From the NCBI GenBank assembly GCA_963704565.1, contig OY969917.1:2480001-2544000 (forward strand): a DNA stretch of 64,000 nucleotides. The letters run 5' to 3'. Below are positions 26,409 to 33,703 of the stretch, in pieces. Source of the stretch: Rhodoblastus sp963704565. Its GTDB lineage: Bacteria; Pseudomonadota; Alphaproteobacteria; Rhizobiales; Beijerinckiaceae. The position numbers and the translations under genes were made by a program. Each line of letters opens with the position of its first letter. The first letter of the stretch is position 1. Below the pieces are notes generated by a model that had not been told where the DNA came from, did not search any database, and worked only from the letters and a program-made list of their open reading frames with translations.

Positions 26409-28358
26409 ATGAGCGAAGCTAGCTTTGGCAATCCTGAGATCGTTGAGATCGAAACCGACATCCTTCTCGTCGGCGGCGGCATGGCCGCTTGCGGCGCCGC
26501 CTATGAGGCCAAGCGCTGGGCCGGCGACAAGGTGAAGATCACCCTGGTCGACAAGGCCGCCATGGACCGCTCCGGCGCGGTCGCGATGGGCCTTTCGGCG
26601 ATCAACACCTATCTTGGCCAGAACACCCCGGAAGACTACTGCCGTTACGTTTCGGCGGACCTTATGGGCATCACCCGCGACGACCTCGTCTATGACGTCG
26701 GCCGTCACGTCGACGATTCGGTGCACCTGTTCGAAGAATGGGGTCTGCCGATCTGGAAGGAAATGGAAGGCGGCCGCGTCGACGGCGCGAGCTGGCAGAA
26801 GGCCGGTGGTCTGTCGCTCAAGGACGGCGGCAAGCCGGTGCGTTCCGGCAAATGGCAGATCATGATCAACGGCGAAGGCTACAAGCCGATCGTCGCCGAA
26901 GCCGCCAAGAAGGCGCTGGGGATGGAGAACATCTACGAGCGCGTCTTCATCGTGAAATATCTGCTCGACGCCAACAACCCCAACCAGATCGCGGGCGCGG
27001 TCGGCTTCTCGGTTCGTGAGCACAAGCTCTATGTCTTCAAGGCCAAGGCGATCCTGAACGTCGCCGGCGGCGCGGTGAACGTGTTCCGTCCCCGCACTAC
27101 GGGTGAAGGCATGGGCCGCGTGTGGTATCCGGTGTGGAACGCCGGTTCGACCTACGCCATGGCGGCGGAAGTCGGCGCCGAGCTGACCATGATGGAAAAC
27201 CGCTTCGTTCCGACCCGCTTCAAGGACGGCTACGGCCCGGTCGGCGCGTGGTTCCTGCTGTTCAAGTCCAAGGCGACCAACGCCTTCGGCGAGGACTATG
27301 TGGTCAAGAACGCGGATATGCTCACCGCCTTCGCGCCTTACGACAAGGCGGTCGTGGTGCCGTCCTGCCTGCGCAACCATGCGATGCTGAAGGAAATGAA
27401 GGACGGTCGCGGCCCGATCCTCATGGATACGCCCACCGCGATGAAGAAGCTCGCCGAAACCCTCACGCCGAAGGAAGTCAAGCACCTCGAAGCCGAGGCC
27501 TGGGAAGACTTCCTCGACATGTGCATCGGCCAGGCCGGCGTTTGGGCGGGTCTCAACATCCGTCCGGAACAGCAGGTCTCCGAACTCATGCCGACCGAGC
27601 CCTATCTGCTCGGCTCGCATTCCGGCTGCTGCGGCATCTGGGTGTCGGGTCCGGCGGACATCGCCCCGCCGGAATGGCAGTGGGGCTATAACCGCATGAC
27701 CACCGTCAAGGGCCTGTTCACCGCAGGCGACGGCGTCGGCGCCTCGGGCCACAAGTTCTCGTCGGGCTCGCACGCCGAAGGCCGCATCGCCGGCAAGAAC
27801 ATGGTCAAGTTCTGCCTCGATAACGCCGACTTCAAGCCGTCCCTCAAGGGCGACATCAAGGCGATCACGGAAGAGATTTATCGTCCGGTGCGCAACTATT
27901 TTGAGCACAAGGACAAGACCACCGCCGAAGACATCAATCCGTTCTACATCACGCCGCGCATGTTCCAGATGCGTCTGCAGAAGATCATGGACGAATATGT
28001 CGCCGGTGTCGCCACCTACTACCAGACCAACGGCGAAATGCTGAAGAGGGCGGCGCACTACCTGACGTTGCTGAAAGAAGACAGCGTGAATATGCGCGCC
28101 AAGGATCTGCATGAGCTGATGCGCGCCTGGGAAAACTACCACCGCCTGTGGACTGGCGAAGCGCATATGCGCCACATCCAGTTCCGTGAAGAAACCCGTT
28201 ATCCGGGCTTCTACTATCGCGCCGATTATCCCAATCTGGACGACGCGAACTGGAAGGTGTTCGTCAACTCGCGCTTCGACCCCGAGACCAAGACCTGGGC
28301 CCTCAAGAAGGTTCCCCACATCGATCTCGTGCCGAAGGCCTATGGCGCCAAGCACTAA
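26409..28358 (+). CDS. aprA: Adenylylsulfate reductase subunit alpha
   Basis: A 649-aa flavoprotein subunit that oxidises sulfite with AMP to APS in sulfur oxidisers, or reduces APS in sulfate reducers. FAD motif GGGMAACGAAYEAKRW is near residue 24, with a DRSGAVAMGLSAINTY catalytic loop, GEGMGRVWYPVWNAGSTYAMAAEVGAEL and the GDGVGASGHKFSSGSHAEGR flavin-binding stretch near 450. Length matches the family. There are no dsr genes in the window, and the taxonomic setting suggests the oxidative direction. Confidence 0.97.
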   Translation: MSEASFGNPEIVEIETDILLVGGGMAACGAAYEAKRWAGDKVKITLVDKAAMDRSGAVAMGLSAINTYLGQNTPEDYCRYVSADLMGITRDDLVYDVGRHVDDSVHLFEEWGLPIWKEMEGGRVDGASWQKAGGLSLKDGGKPVRSGKWQIMINGEGYKPIVAEAAKKALGMENIYERVFIVKYLLDANNPNQIAGAVGFSVREHKLYVFKAKAILNVAGGAVNVFRPRTTGEGMGRVWYPVWNAGSTYAMAAEVGAELTMMENRFVPTRFKDGYGPVGAWFLLFKSKATNAFGEDYVVKNADMLTAFAPYDKAVVVPSCLRNHAMLKEMKDGRGPILMDTPTAMKKLAETLTPKEVKHLEAEAWEDFLDMCIGQAGVWAGLNIRPEQQVSELMPTEPYLLGSHSGCCGIWVSGPADIAPPEWQWGYNRMTTVKGLFTAGDGVGASGHKFSSGSHAEGRIAGKNMVKFCLDNADFKPSLKGDIKAITEEIYRPVRNYFEHKDKTTAEDINPFYITPRMFQMRLQKIMDEYVAGVATYYQTNGEMLKRAAHYLTLLKEDSVNMRAKDLHELMRAWENYHRLWTGEAHMRHIQFREETRYPGFYYRADYPNLDDANWKVFVNSRFDPETKTWALKKVPHIDLVPKAYGAKH

Positions 28359-28371
28359 TGCAATAATCGTT

Positions 28372-28402
28372 CGGGGTCGGCTCCGCCGACCCCGAATTTT
28401 TT
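28372..28402 (+). terminator. Rho-independent terminator of aprBA
   Basis: Ten-base stem CGGGGTCGGC/GCCGACCCCG with a three-base loop and six T residues, 13 nt after the aprA stop. Confidence 0.93.
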
Positions 28403-28406
28403 ACTC

Positions 28407-28452
28407 GACTACACGATTCTTGCCGAATTTACGCCACGTTTTTTGTGTAGTC
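28407..28452. repeat. Spaced inverted repeat GACTACAC/GTGTAGTC
   Basis: Eight-base arms separated by 30 bases, upstream of the CBS gene. Possible operator pair or RNA structure; little more can be said. Confidence 0.35.
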
Positions 28453-28541
28453 ATATCAGTGCAATAGAGTTATGGTCCGGTCTAATGCCAAAACAAAAAA
28501 ATCCAAACCGGGCCGTGCCGTTATAACTGGGGGGCGCCGCC

Positions 28542-28976
28542 ATGAAAGTCGTCAGTTTTCTGCAAGCCGATCAGCAAAGACTCAGCACCTGCGCAGCCGA
28601 GGAAACCATTGAATCCGTCGCCAAACGTTTGAGCGCGCTCAATATCGGCGCCCTGCCCGTTTGCGGCGCCAACAACGCCCTTGTCGGCGTGATTTCCGAG
28701 CGCGATGTTGTCCGCGGCATGGCCAAGGAAGGCTGTAAGCTTGCCGAACGCCGCGTCCGCGATCTTATGACCCGCGATGTCGTCGTCTGCGACCAGACCA
28801 CGACCATGGCCGACGCCGAAAAGCTTATGTACCAGAAGCACGTGCGCCATCTGCCCGTCGTGGACGGCGGAAGAGTGATCGGTCTGCTGTCGATTCGCGA
28901 CGTGATGGCTTGGCGGATTCAGGAAGCGAAAACCGAGCTCAACGTCCTGCGCGATATCGCGATCGTCGCGCGCTGA
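28542..28976 (+). CDS. Two-CBS-domain protein
   Basis: A 144-aa stand-alone pair of CBS domains (ESVAKRLSALNIGALPVCG..ALVGVISERDVVRGM and DLMTRDVVVCDQTTTMADAEKLMYQKHVRHLPVVDGG..VIGLLSIRDVM, quoted in parts). Such tandems bind adenine nucleotides such as AMP or ATP and regulate partner proteins. The position directly after aprBA, whose chemistry uses AMP, makes a nucleotide-sensing role attractive but unproven. A strong terminator-like hairpin follows. Confidence 0.88.
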   Translation: MKVVSFLQADQQRLSTCAAEETIESVAKRLSALNIGALPVCGANNALVGVISERDVVRGMAKEGCKLAERRVRDLMTRDVVVCDQTTTMADAEKLMYQKHVRHLPVVDGGRVIGLLSIRDVMAWRIQEAKTELNVLRDIAIVAR

Positions 28977-28988
28977 ACGTGACGGTTC

Positions 28989-29009
28989 ACGCGCCGCTTC
29001 GGCGCGTTT
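28989..29009 (+). terminator. Terminator-like hairpin after the CBS gene
   Basis: Stem ACGCGCCG/CGGCGCGT with a three-base loop followed by TTTATAT, 13 nt after the CBS gene stop. Confidence 0.6.
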
Positions 29010-29134
29010 ATATAAATGGAACAGGTTTCGCTGGAACGCGTTTGGCGAACAACAGTTCGTCGAGCGCGTTTTGGCGTTAAGCTGGACGAAAATGAAATCC
29101 CGACGGCTTTCCGCGCGGTCGGGCGCAAACCAAC

Positions 29135-30115
29135 ATGAGGAAGCAAGTGTCTAATTTTCCTGGTGATGACGAGTTGACGCAGAACGCCGTGGACGCCGAT
29201 CGGGAATATCGGGAAGAGGAAGAGCGCCGCCGGCAGGCCGAAACCGATCTCGACGTGCCGATCGTGTCGGCCATACGCGGCGCGGCGGATAGCCCCGTCG
29301 TGCCGATTCGCCTGACCGGATCGAACTCCTTCTGCTTCAATTGTCATCCCGGCGTGTCCTGCTTCAACGAATGCTGCCATGACACCGACATCACCCTGAC
29401 GCCCTATGATCTCATCCGCATCGGCCGAGCGGCCGGGGTGACTTCCGGCGAGGCCGGCCGCATGTTCGGGACCGAGGCCGTGCATGAGGCCTCCGGCATG
29501 CCGATCCTCAAATTGAAGCGCGTCGACACGGGCGACGAAAGACGCCCCTGCGTTTTTCTCGATCCCGAAAAGGGCTGCTCGATCTATGCGGACCGCCCGG
29601 CCGCCTGCCGCTATTACCCGCTCGGCCTCGCCTCGGTGAAAATGAAGGGCCATGACGCGCCGGAGGATTTCTACTTCCTGGTCAAGGAGCCGCATTGCAA
29701 GGGACATGAGGAAAACCGCGAGCAGACCGTCGCCGAATTCCGCGCCGACCAGGGCGTAGAAATCTATGACGAGCGCAATCGCAGCTGGATTCACATCCTG
29801 ATGAAGCTCGCCTCCTGGAAGACGCTCGGCGGCCCCCAGGGCAAGGAGGTGGACGAGCGGACGAAAAAAATGTTCTTCATGGCGACCACCGATCTCGACG
29901 CGTTTCGCCGTTTCGTCTTCGGCACCAGCTTCCTGCAGCGCTATGCGATCGATCCCGAAATGCATGCGACGCTTGAGAAGGACGACGAAACCCTGCTCCT
30001 CCTGGCGTTCGACTGGATGCGCGCCATCCTGTTCGCCGAAGAGACTCTGCCGTTGCGCGAGGAAGTGCTGCAGGAATCCATCGCCAAAGCCCGCGCGGGC
30101 CTCGGGGGAACCTGA
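29135..30115 (+). CDS. YkgJ family cysteine-cluster protein
   Basis: A 326-aa protein with a central zinc/iron-chelating cysteine cluster of the YkgJ (CxxCxxxCC) family: FNCHPGVSCFNECCHDTDI near residue 70, then PCVFLDPEKGCSIYADRPAACRYYPLGL near residue 130. The rest is a helical region with a cluster of Asp/Glu. The family probably binds iron or zinc and has no firm function. It lies between aprBA and the qmo operon on the same strand as aprBA. Metal or sulfur-protein assembly is a guess from context. Confidence 0.78.
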   Translation: MRKQVSNFPGDDELTQNAVDADREYREEEERRRQAETDLDVPIVSAIRGAADSPVVPIRLTGSNSFCFNCHPGVSCFNECCHDTDITLTPYDLIRIGRAAGVTSGEAGRMFGTEAVHEASGMPILKLKRVDTGDERRPCVFLDPEKGCSIYADRPAACRYYPLGLASVKMKGHDAPEDFYFLVKEPHCKGHEENREQTVAEFRADQGVEIYDERNRSWIHILMKLASWKTLGGPQGKEVDERTKKMFFMATTDLDAFRRFVFGTSFLQRYAIDPEMHATLEKDDETLLLLAFDWMRAILFAEETLPLREEVLQESIAKARAGLGGT

Positions 30116-30131
30116 ACGGGTCGCGACCGAT

Positions 30132-30170
30132 CCCCTCACCCCCGGCCCCTCTCCCGCAAGGGGAGAGGGG
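30132..30170. repeat. Dispersed hairpin repeat CCCCTCTCCC-gcaag-GGGAGAGGGG
   Basis: Perfect ten-base arms (30146-30155, 30161-30170) with a five-base loop, preceded by CCCCTCACCCCCGG. This C/G-rich unit resembles the small repeats found between genes in many proteobacteria. It could terminate the YkgJ gene, though there is no T tract. Confidence 0.7.
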
Positions 30171-30203
30171 AATGTTCCGCGTCAATATCGAGGGAACCCA
30201 TCG

Positions 30204-30722
30204 GTGATTTTTTTCACTTCCGACACGCATTTCGGACACCAGTTCGCGCTGACCAAGCGCAAGCGTCCCTTTCCCTCGATCGAGGCGATGGACGAGCACC
30301 TGATCGCGCGCTGGAATGTGACCGTGGGCGAGAAGGACGAAGTCTATCATCTTGGCGACGTCGCCCATCTCGAACATGCCGGTCTCGCCGAAACTTTGGC
30401 GCGGCTCAATGGGCGGCTGCATCTCATTCTCGGCAACAACGATCGCCGCGAGACGATGGAGGCGACCGGGCGCTGGGAAACCATCGCGGAAATGCGCGAG
30501 CTGACCATTGGCGCTCAGCGGATCTTCCTCTGCCATTACCCCTTGCGCGAATGGCCCAACGCCTGGCGCGGCGCCTGGCATTTGTTCGGCCATGTCCATG
30601 GCAAGTTCGACAAGGATCCGCACGGCTTGAGCCTCGATGTCGGGGTCGACAGCCACGCCTATGCGCCAATGTCGCTGGAGGCGATCGCCCAACGCCTCCG
30701 GCGCGCCGCCGCCGCCGCCTAA
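30204..30722 (+). CDS. Metallophosphoesterase (calcineurin-like)
   Basis: A 172-aa phosphoesterase with metal-binding motifs in order: FTSDTHFGH (DxH), YHLGDVAHLE (GDxx), LILGNND (GNHD-like, here GNND), CHYPLREWP (H) and LFGHVHGKF (GHxH). The GTG at 30204 is chosen because AGGGA lies upstream and the motif FFTSDTH is near the start. Substrates of this stand-alone type are varied. Confidence 0.88.
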   Translation: MIFFTSDTHFGHQFALTKRKRPFPSIEAMDEHLIARWNVTVGEKDEVYHLGDVAHLEHAGLAETLARLNGRLHLILGNNDRRETMEATGRWETIAEMRELTIGAQRIFLCHYPLREWPNAWRGAWHLFGHVHGKFDKDPHGLSLDVGVDSHAYAPMSLEAIAQRLRRAAAAA

Positions 30723-30808
30723 AACTTTTCCTCCGCTCCGCGCGTTATCCGATTGGGCGTTTTGCGCGGCCGGCGGAAAATTTCCGCTGAAACGGCTGGA
30801 GGGGAAAG

Positions 30809-32077
30809 ATGTCGACGGATTTCATGCTCGATTCGGGCGCGGCTTTGTCCGGCGCGGACCAGCAGATCGTGTCCGAGGATGGACTGGCCGATCTCGAATT
30901 CGAACTGAGCTGGGACGGCCCCGACGGGCGCCATGTCGATACGCGCCGCGTCTTCGGCGTGAACATGTGGCGCGATTTTTTCCCGCCGGGCCTCGACGCC
31001 GCGCTTCTGGGAAAAAATGTCGGGGAAACGGTCTCTATCGATTTCGCGCCTGGCGCCTTGGTCGAGGATCGCCACGCGGTCCACGTGCACGAAATCCCGC
31101 TGGCGGCTTTCGACGCCGCTTCCGCCGGCCTGGCCGATCCACGTCCGGCGCGCGGCCGCGTCCTGCCGCTCGGCGTTTTGCACAAGGCCGGTATCGGCGG
31201 CGTCTACGGCGGCAATCGCCGGCCCTTCCGTGTGCTGGATGTCGGCGCTGAAACCTTTATCGCCGACCTCAATCATCCGCTTGCCGGAACCAGGATTCGC
31301 CTGTCGGCCAAAGTGCTCGGCGCGCGCAAAAAGCGCTCGGAATTCGGAGGCCGCAGCCGGGATTTCATCGCCGAGCTGACCGACGGCCCCGGCATTCAGG
31401 CGCGCGCCGGCGGCGCGCCCACCGATTTTTTCGTCGAAGGCTGGTCGGCGCGGGCGGTCGAGGACGACGACCCGACCTTCTATTCGGTCCCGCGCATGGC
31501 GGTGCATCTCGACCGGCGCGCGCTTCAGACGATTCGCGACCTCTACGCCGAACTGCTGCCCGCCCGGGGCGCGATTCTCGATCTGATGAGCAGCCTTGAG
31601 TTCCATTTGCCGCAGGGGCGAAAGTTCGAACGCGTCGCCGGCCTCGGCCTCAATCGCCAGGAGCTGGACAGCAATGCCGCCCTGACCGAACGCGTCGTGC
31701 AGGATCTCAACGCCAGCCCGGCCCTGCCCTTCGCCGACGCCAGCTTCGACGCCGCCTTGTGCACGGTCTCGATCGAATATCTGACACAACCGGTCGAAAT
31801 CGTTCGGGAGGTTGCGCGCGTTTTGAAGCCGGACGCGCCTTTCGTTGTCACCTTCTCGAACCGCTGGTTCCCGCCCAAGGCGATCCGCGTCTGGAAAGAC
31901 ATGCATCCGTGGGAACGGCTCGGCTATGTCATGGAACTGTTCCTGCGCAGCGGCGCTTTTACCGACCTGCACACATTCAGCCTGATCGGCGATCCCCGGC
32001 CTGACGACGACGCGCATATCCGCGAAACCGACCTATCCGACCCTGTTTTCGCGGTCTGGGGAAAGCGGAAAGGCTGA
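30809..32077 (+). CDS. SlyD-like FKBP domain fused to a SAM-dependent methyltransferase
   Basis: A 422-aa fusion. The first part (about residues 1-200) has SlyD/FKBP features: a GLDAALLGKNVGETVSIDF strand-turn, the EIPLAAF segment and LNHPLAGTRIRLSAKVL, the GNHPLAG motif of SlyD. The second part (about 235-420) is a class I methyltransferase in which the SAM loop reads LDLMSSLEFHLP rather than DxGxGxG; the same Asp-Leu-Met-Ser-Ser sequence is known in a family of such enzymes. LPFADASFDAALCTVSIEYL and VARVLKPDAPFVVTFSNR follow. It is near the sulfur genes, with substrate unknown; peptide-bond folding plus methylation of a protein partner is my inference. Confidence 0.8.
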   Translation: MSTDFMLDSGAALSGADQQIVSEDGLADLEFELSWDGPDGRHVDTRRVFGVNMWRDFFPPGLDAALLGKNVGETVSIDFAPGALVEDRHAVHVHEIPLAAFDAASAGLADPRPARGRVLPLGVLHKAGIGGVYGGNRRPFRVLDVGAETFIADLNHPLAGTRIRLSAKVLGARKKRSEFGGRSRDFIAELTDGPGIQARAGGAPTDFFVEGWSARAVEDDDPTFYSVPRMAVHLDRRALQTIRDLYAELLPARGAILDLMSSLEFHLPQGRKFERVAGLGLNRQELDSNAALTERVVQDLNASPALPFADASFDAALCTVSIEYLTQPVEIVREVARVLKPDAPFVVTFSNRWFPPKAIRVWKDMHPWERLGYVMELFLRSGAFTDLHTFSLIGDPRPDDDAHIRETDLSDPVFAVWGKRKG

Positions 32078-32097
32078 TCCGGCCCAATAAAAATAGC

Positions 32098-32136
32098 GGC
32101 GCGAAACCCGGCTCAAAGCGGCCGAATTTTCGCGCC
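32098..32136. repeat. GGCGCGAAA..TTTCGCGCC inverted repeat, third copy
   Basis: Arms GGCGCGAAA (32098-32106) and TTTCGCGCC (32128-32136), between the convergent methyltransferase and hdrB genes. It is a shortened relative of the repeats at 13913 and 16242. Confidence 0.55.
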
Positions 32137-32174
32137 ACAAAAAAGAAACTCCGCGCTGAGCGCGCGGAATTCGC

Positions 32175-33086
32175 TCACTTCTTCTTCGCCATGCCTTCCA
32201 GCTTTTCCGAGCGGATGGTGTTGCGCTGGAGCGCGGCGTCCTTTTCCCCGTCCATGCCGAAGGCCACCGCCATCAGCTGCGAATAGAAGACGACCGGAAT
32301 GTGATAATCGGTGCCGAACTTCTCGTTGATCAGCGGCTGGTACATTTCGACATTGGTCTGGCACAGCGGACAGGGCGTCGAAATGACGTCGGCGCCTTGT
32401 TGCGCGGCCTCTTCGACGATCGCCTTCATCAGGTGCAGGGTGCGCTCTGGGCTCATCACCGCCACCGAGCCGCCGCAGCAGGAGGTCTTGTGCTTGAACG
32501 GCACCGCCTCGGCGCCGCAGGCCGTGGTGAACTCGTCGAGGAAGGTCGGATCGTCATAGCTGTCGTAGTCGCCGCCGGCTTCGGTGCCGGCGAAGGGACG
32601 CACCGTCTGGCAGCCGACATAGCCGGCGACCTTGAGGCCCTTGAGCGGATTGGTCACGCGCTTTTCGATGGCTTCGACGCCGACGTCATTGACCAGAACT
32701 TCGCAGGCGTGACGCACCTTGAGATCGCCGTCATAGCTCATGCCGTCCGCGGCGAGAGCTTCGTTGACCTCCGCCTTCTTCTTCACGTCGGCCTTGATCT
32801 TCTCGTTGCCGCCATGGGTGTTGAGATAGCAGGCGGCGCAGCCGGTGATGACGTCCTGCGTTCCCCTTTTGCGCGCCTGCGCGAGATTGCGGCCGGTCAA
32901 AGCAAGATTGGGCAGCTGGCCGCCGCCGATATGGCCGATCGAGGCGCCGCAGCAGTTCCAGTCCTCGATGTCCTCCATCGCGATACCGACTTCCGGCATC
33001 ACGGCGCGCAGGGATTCGTCGAGATGCTTCCCGCTGCCCTGCGAGGAGCAGCCGGGATAATAGGTCATGGTCTTTTTCTCGGTCAT
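32175..33086 (-). CDS. hdrB: HdrB-like CCG-domain protein associated with Qmo
   Basis: A 303-aa homologue of heterodisulfide reductase subunit B. It has two CCG domains with non-cubane cluster cysteines: YYPGCSSQGSG with NCCGASIGHIGG near residue 40, and CPLCQTNVEMYQPL after KTSCCGGSVAVMS near residue 195. The second half binds the [4Fe-4S] pair. It is the last gene of qmoA-qmoB-hdrC-hdrB and starts 17 nt after hdrC. A GAGG site fits the ATG. In the operon it probably replaces part of QmoC. Confidence 0.88.
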   Translation of the reverse strand: MTEKKTMTYYPGCSSQGSGKHLDESLRAVMPEVGIAMEDIEDWNCCGASIGHIGGGQLPNLALTGRNLAQARKRGTQDVITGCAACYLNTHGGNEKIKADVKKKAEVNEALAADGMSYDGDLKVRHACEVLVNDVGVEAIEKRVTNPLKGLKVAGYVGCQTVRPFAGTEAGGDYDSYDDPTFLDEFTTACGAEAVPFKHKTSCCGGSVAVMSPERTLHLMKAIVEEAAQQGADVISTPCPLCQTNVEMYQPLINEKFGTDYHIPVVFYSQLMAVAFGMDGEKDAALQRNTIRSEKLEGMAKKK

Positions 33087-33103
33087 GTCCGATCCTCAGC
33101 CGC

Positions 33104-33703
33104 TTAATGGCGTTGCTCGATTTCCCGCGCCTTGGCGAGAATCGCTTTGAGGCCCTTGCGACCCTTGGTCACATGCGGCAAGCCGATATGCATGCGGCCG
33201 GTCTTGACCATGCCAATCGCCGTCTTGAGATTGGCCATGGCGCGCTTGAAACCCTCGCCGAAGCCCAGCGAGAAGAAATAGCGCATGGTGACGAGACGCT
33301 CGTCGGTCCGTCCGAAAGTCGCCGCCGACCACCAGAAGGATTTGGCGAAGTTGTTGTTCTCGTGCGGCCCCTTAGCATAGCCGAACTCGGCCGATTTCGC
33401 AGCAAGATCTTGTAAAATATACGTGACCGGCACGCCGCGCGGGCAGCGTACGACGCAGCGATAGCAGCTCGTGCAGTTCCACTGGGTGTTGGCGGAGAGC
33501 ACCTCCTCCTTCATCCCGGCGCGGATCATCATGAACAATTTGCGCGGGCCGTAGTCCATCTGGACGCCGATCGGGCAGGAGCCCGAGCAGGCGCCGCATT
33601 GCATGCAGAGGCTGAGCTTGTCGCCGCCATTGACATTGTCGCGGACCCATCGGGCGAAGGACAGGTCGTATTTTTTTGCGGCGGCCGGGGCGGGCGTCGT
33701 CAT
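33104..33703 (-). CDS. hdrC: HdrC-like [4Fe-4S] ferredoxin protein
   Basis: A 199-aa protein with two classical [4Fe-4S] motifs (CMQCGACSGSCPIG near residue 33 and CTSCYRCVVRCPRGVP near 80) of the HdrC family. No membrane helix is present, unlike QmoC, in which an HdrC-like part is fused to an HdrE-like haem b transmembrane domain. Its ATG follows the qmoB stop with no gap (TAAATG). It probably relays electrons between QmoAB and HdrB. Confidence 0.88.
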   Translation of the reverse strand: MTTPAPAAAKKYDLSFARWVRDNVNGGDKLSLCMQCGACSGSCPIGVQMDYGPRKLFMMIRAGMKEEVLSANTQWNCTSCYRCVVRCPRGVPVTYILQDLAAKSAEFGYAKGPHENNNFAKSFWWSAATFGRTDERLVTMRYFFSLGFGEGFKRAMANLKTAIGMVKTGRMHIGLPHVTKGRKGLKAILAKAREIEQRH

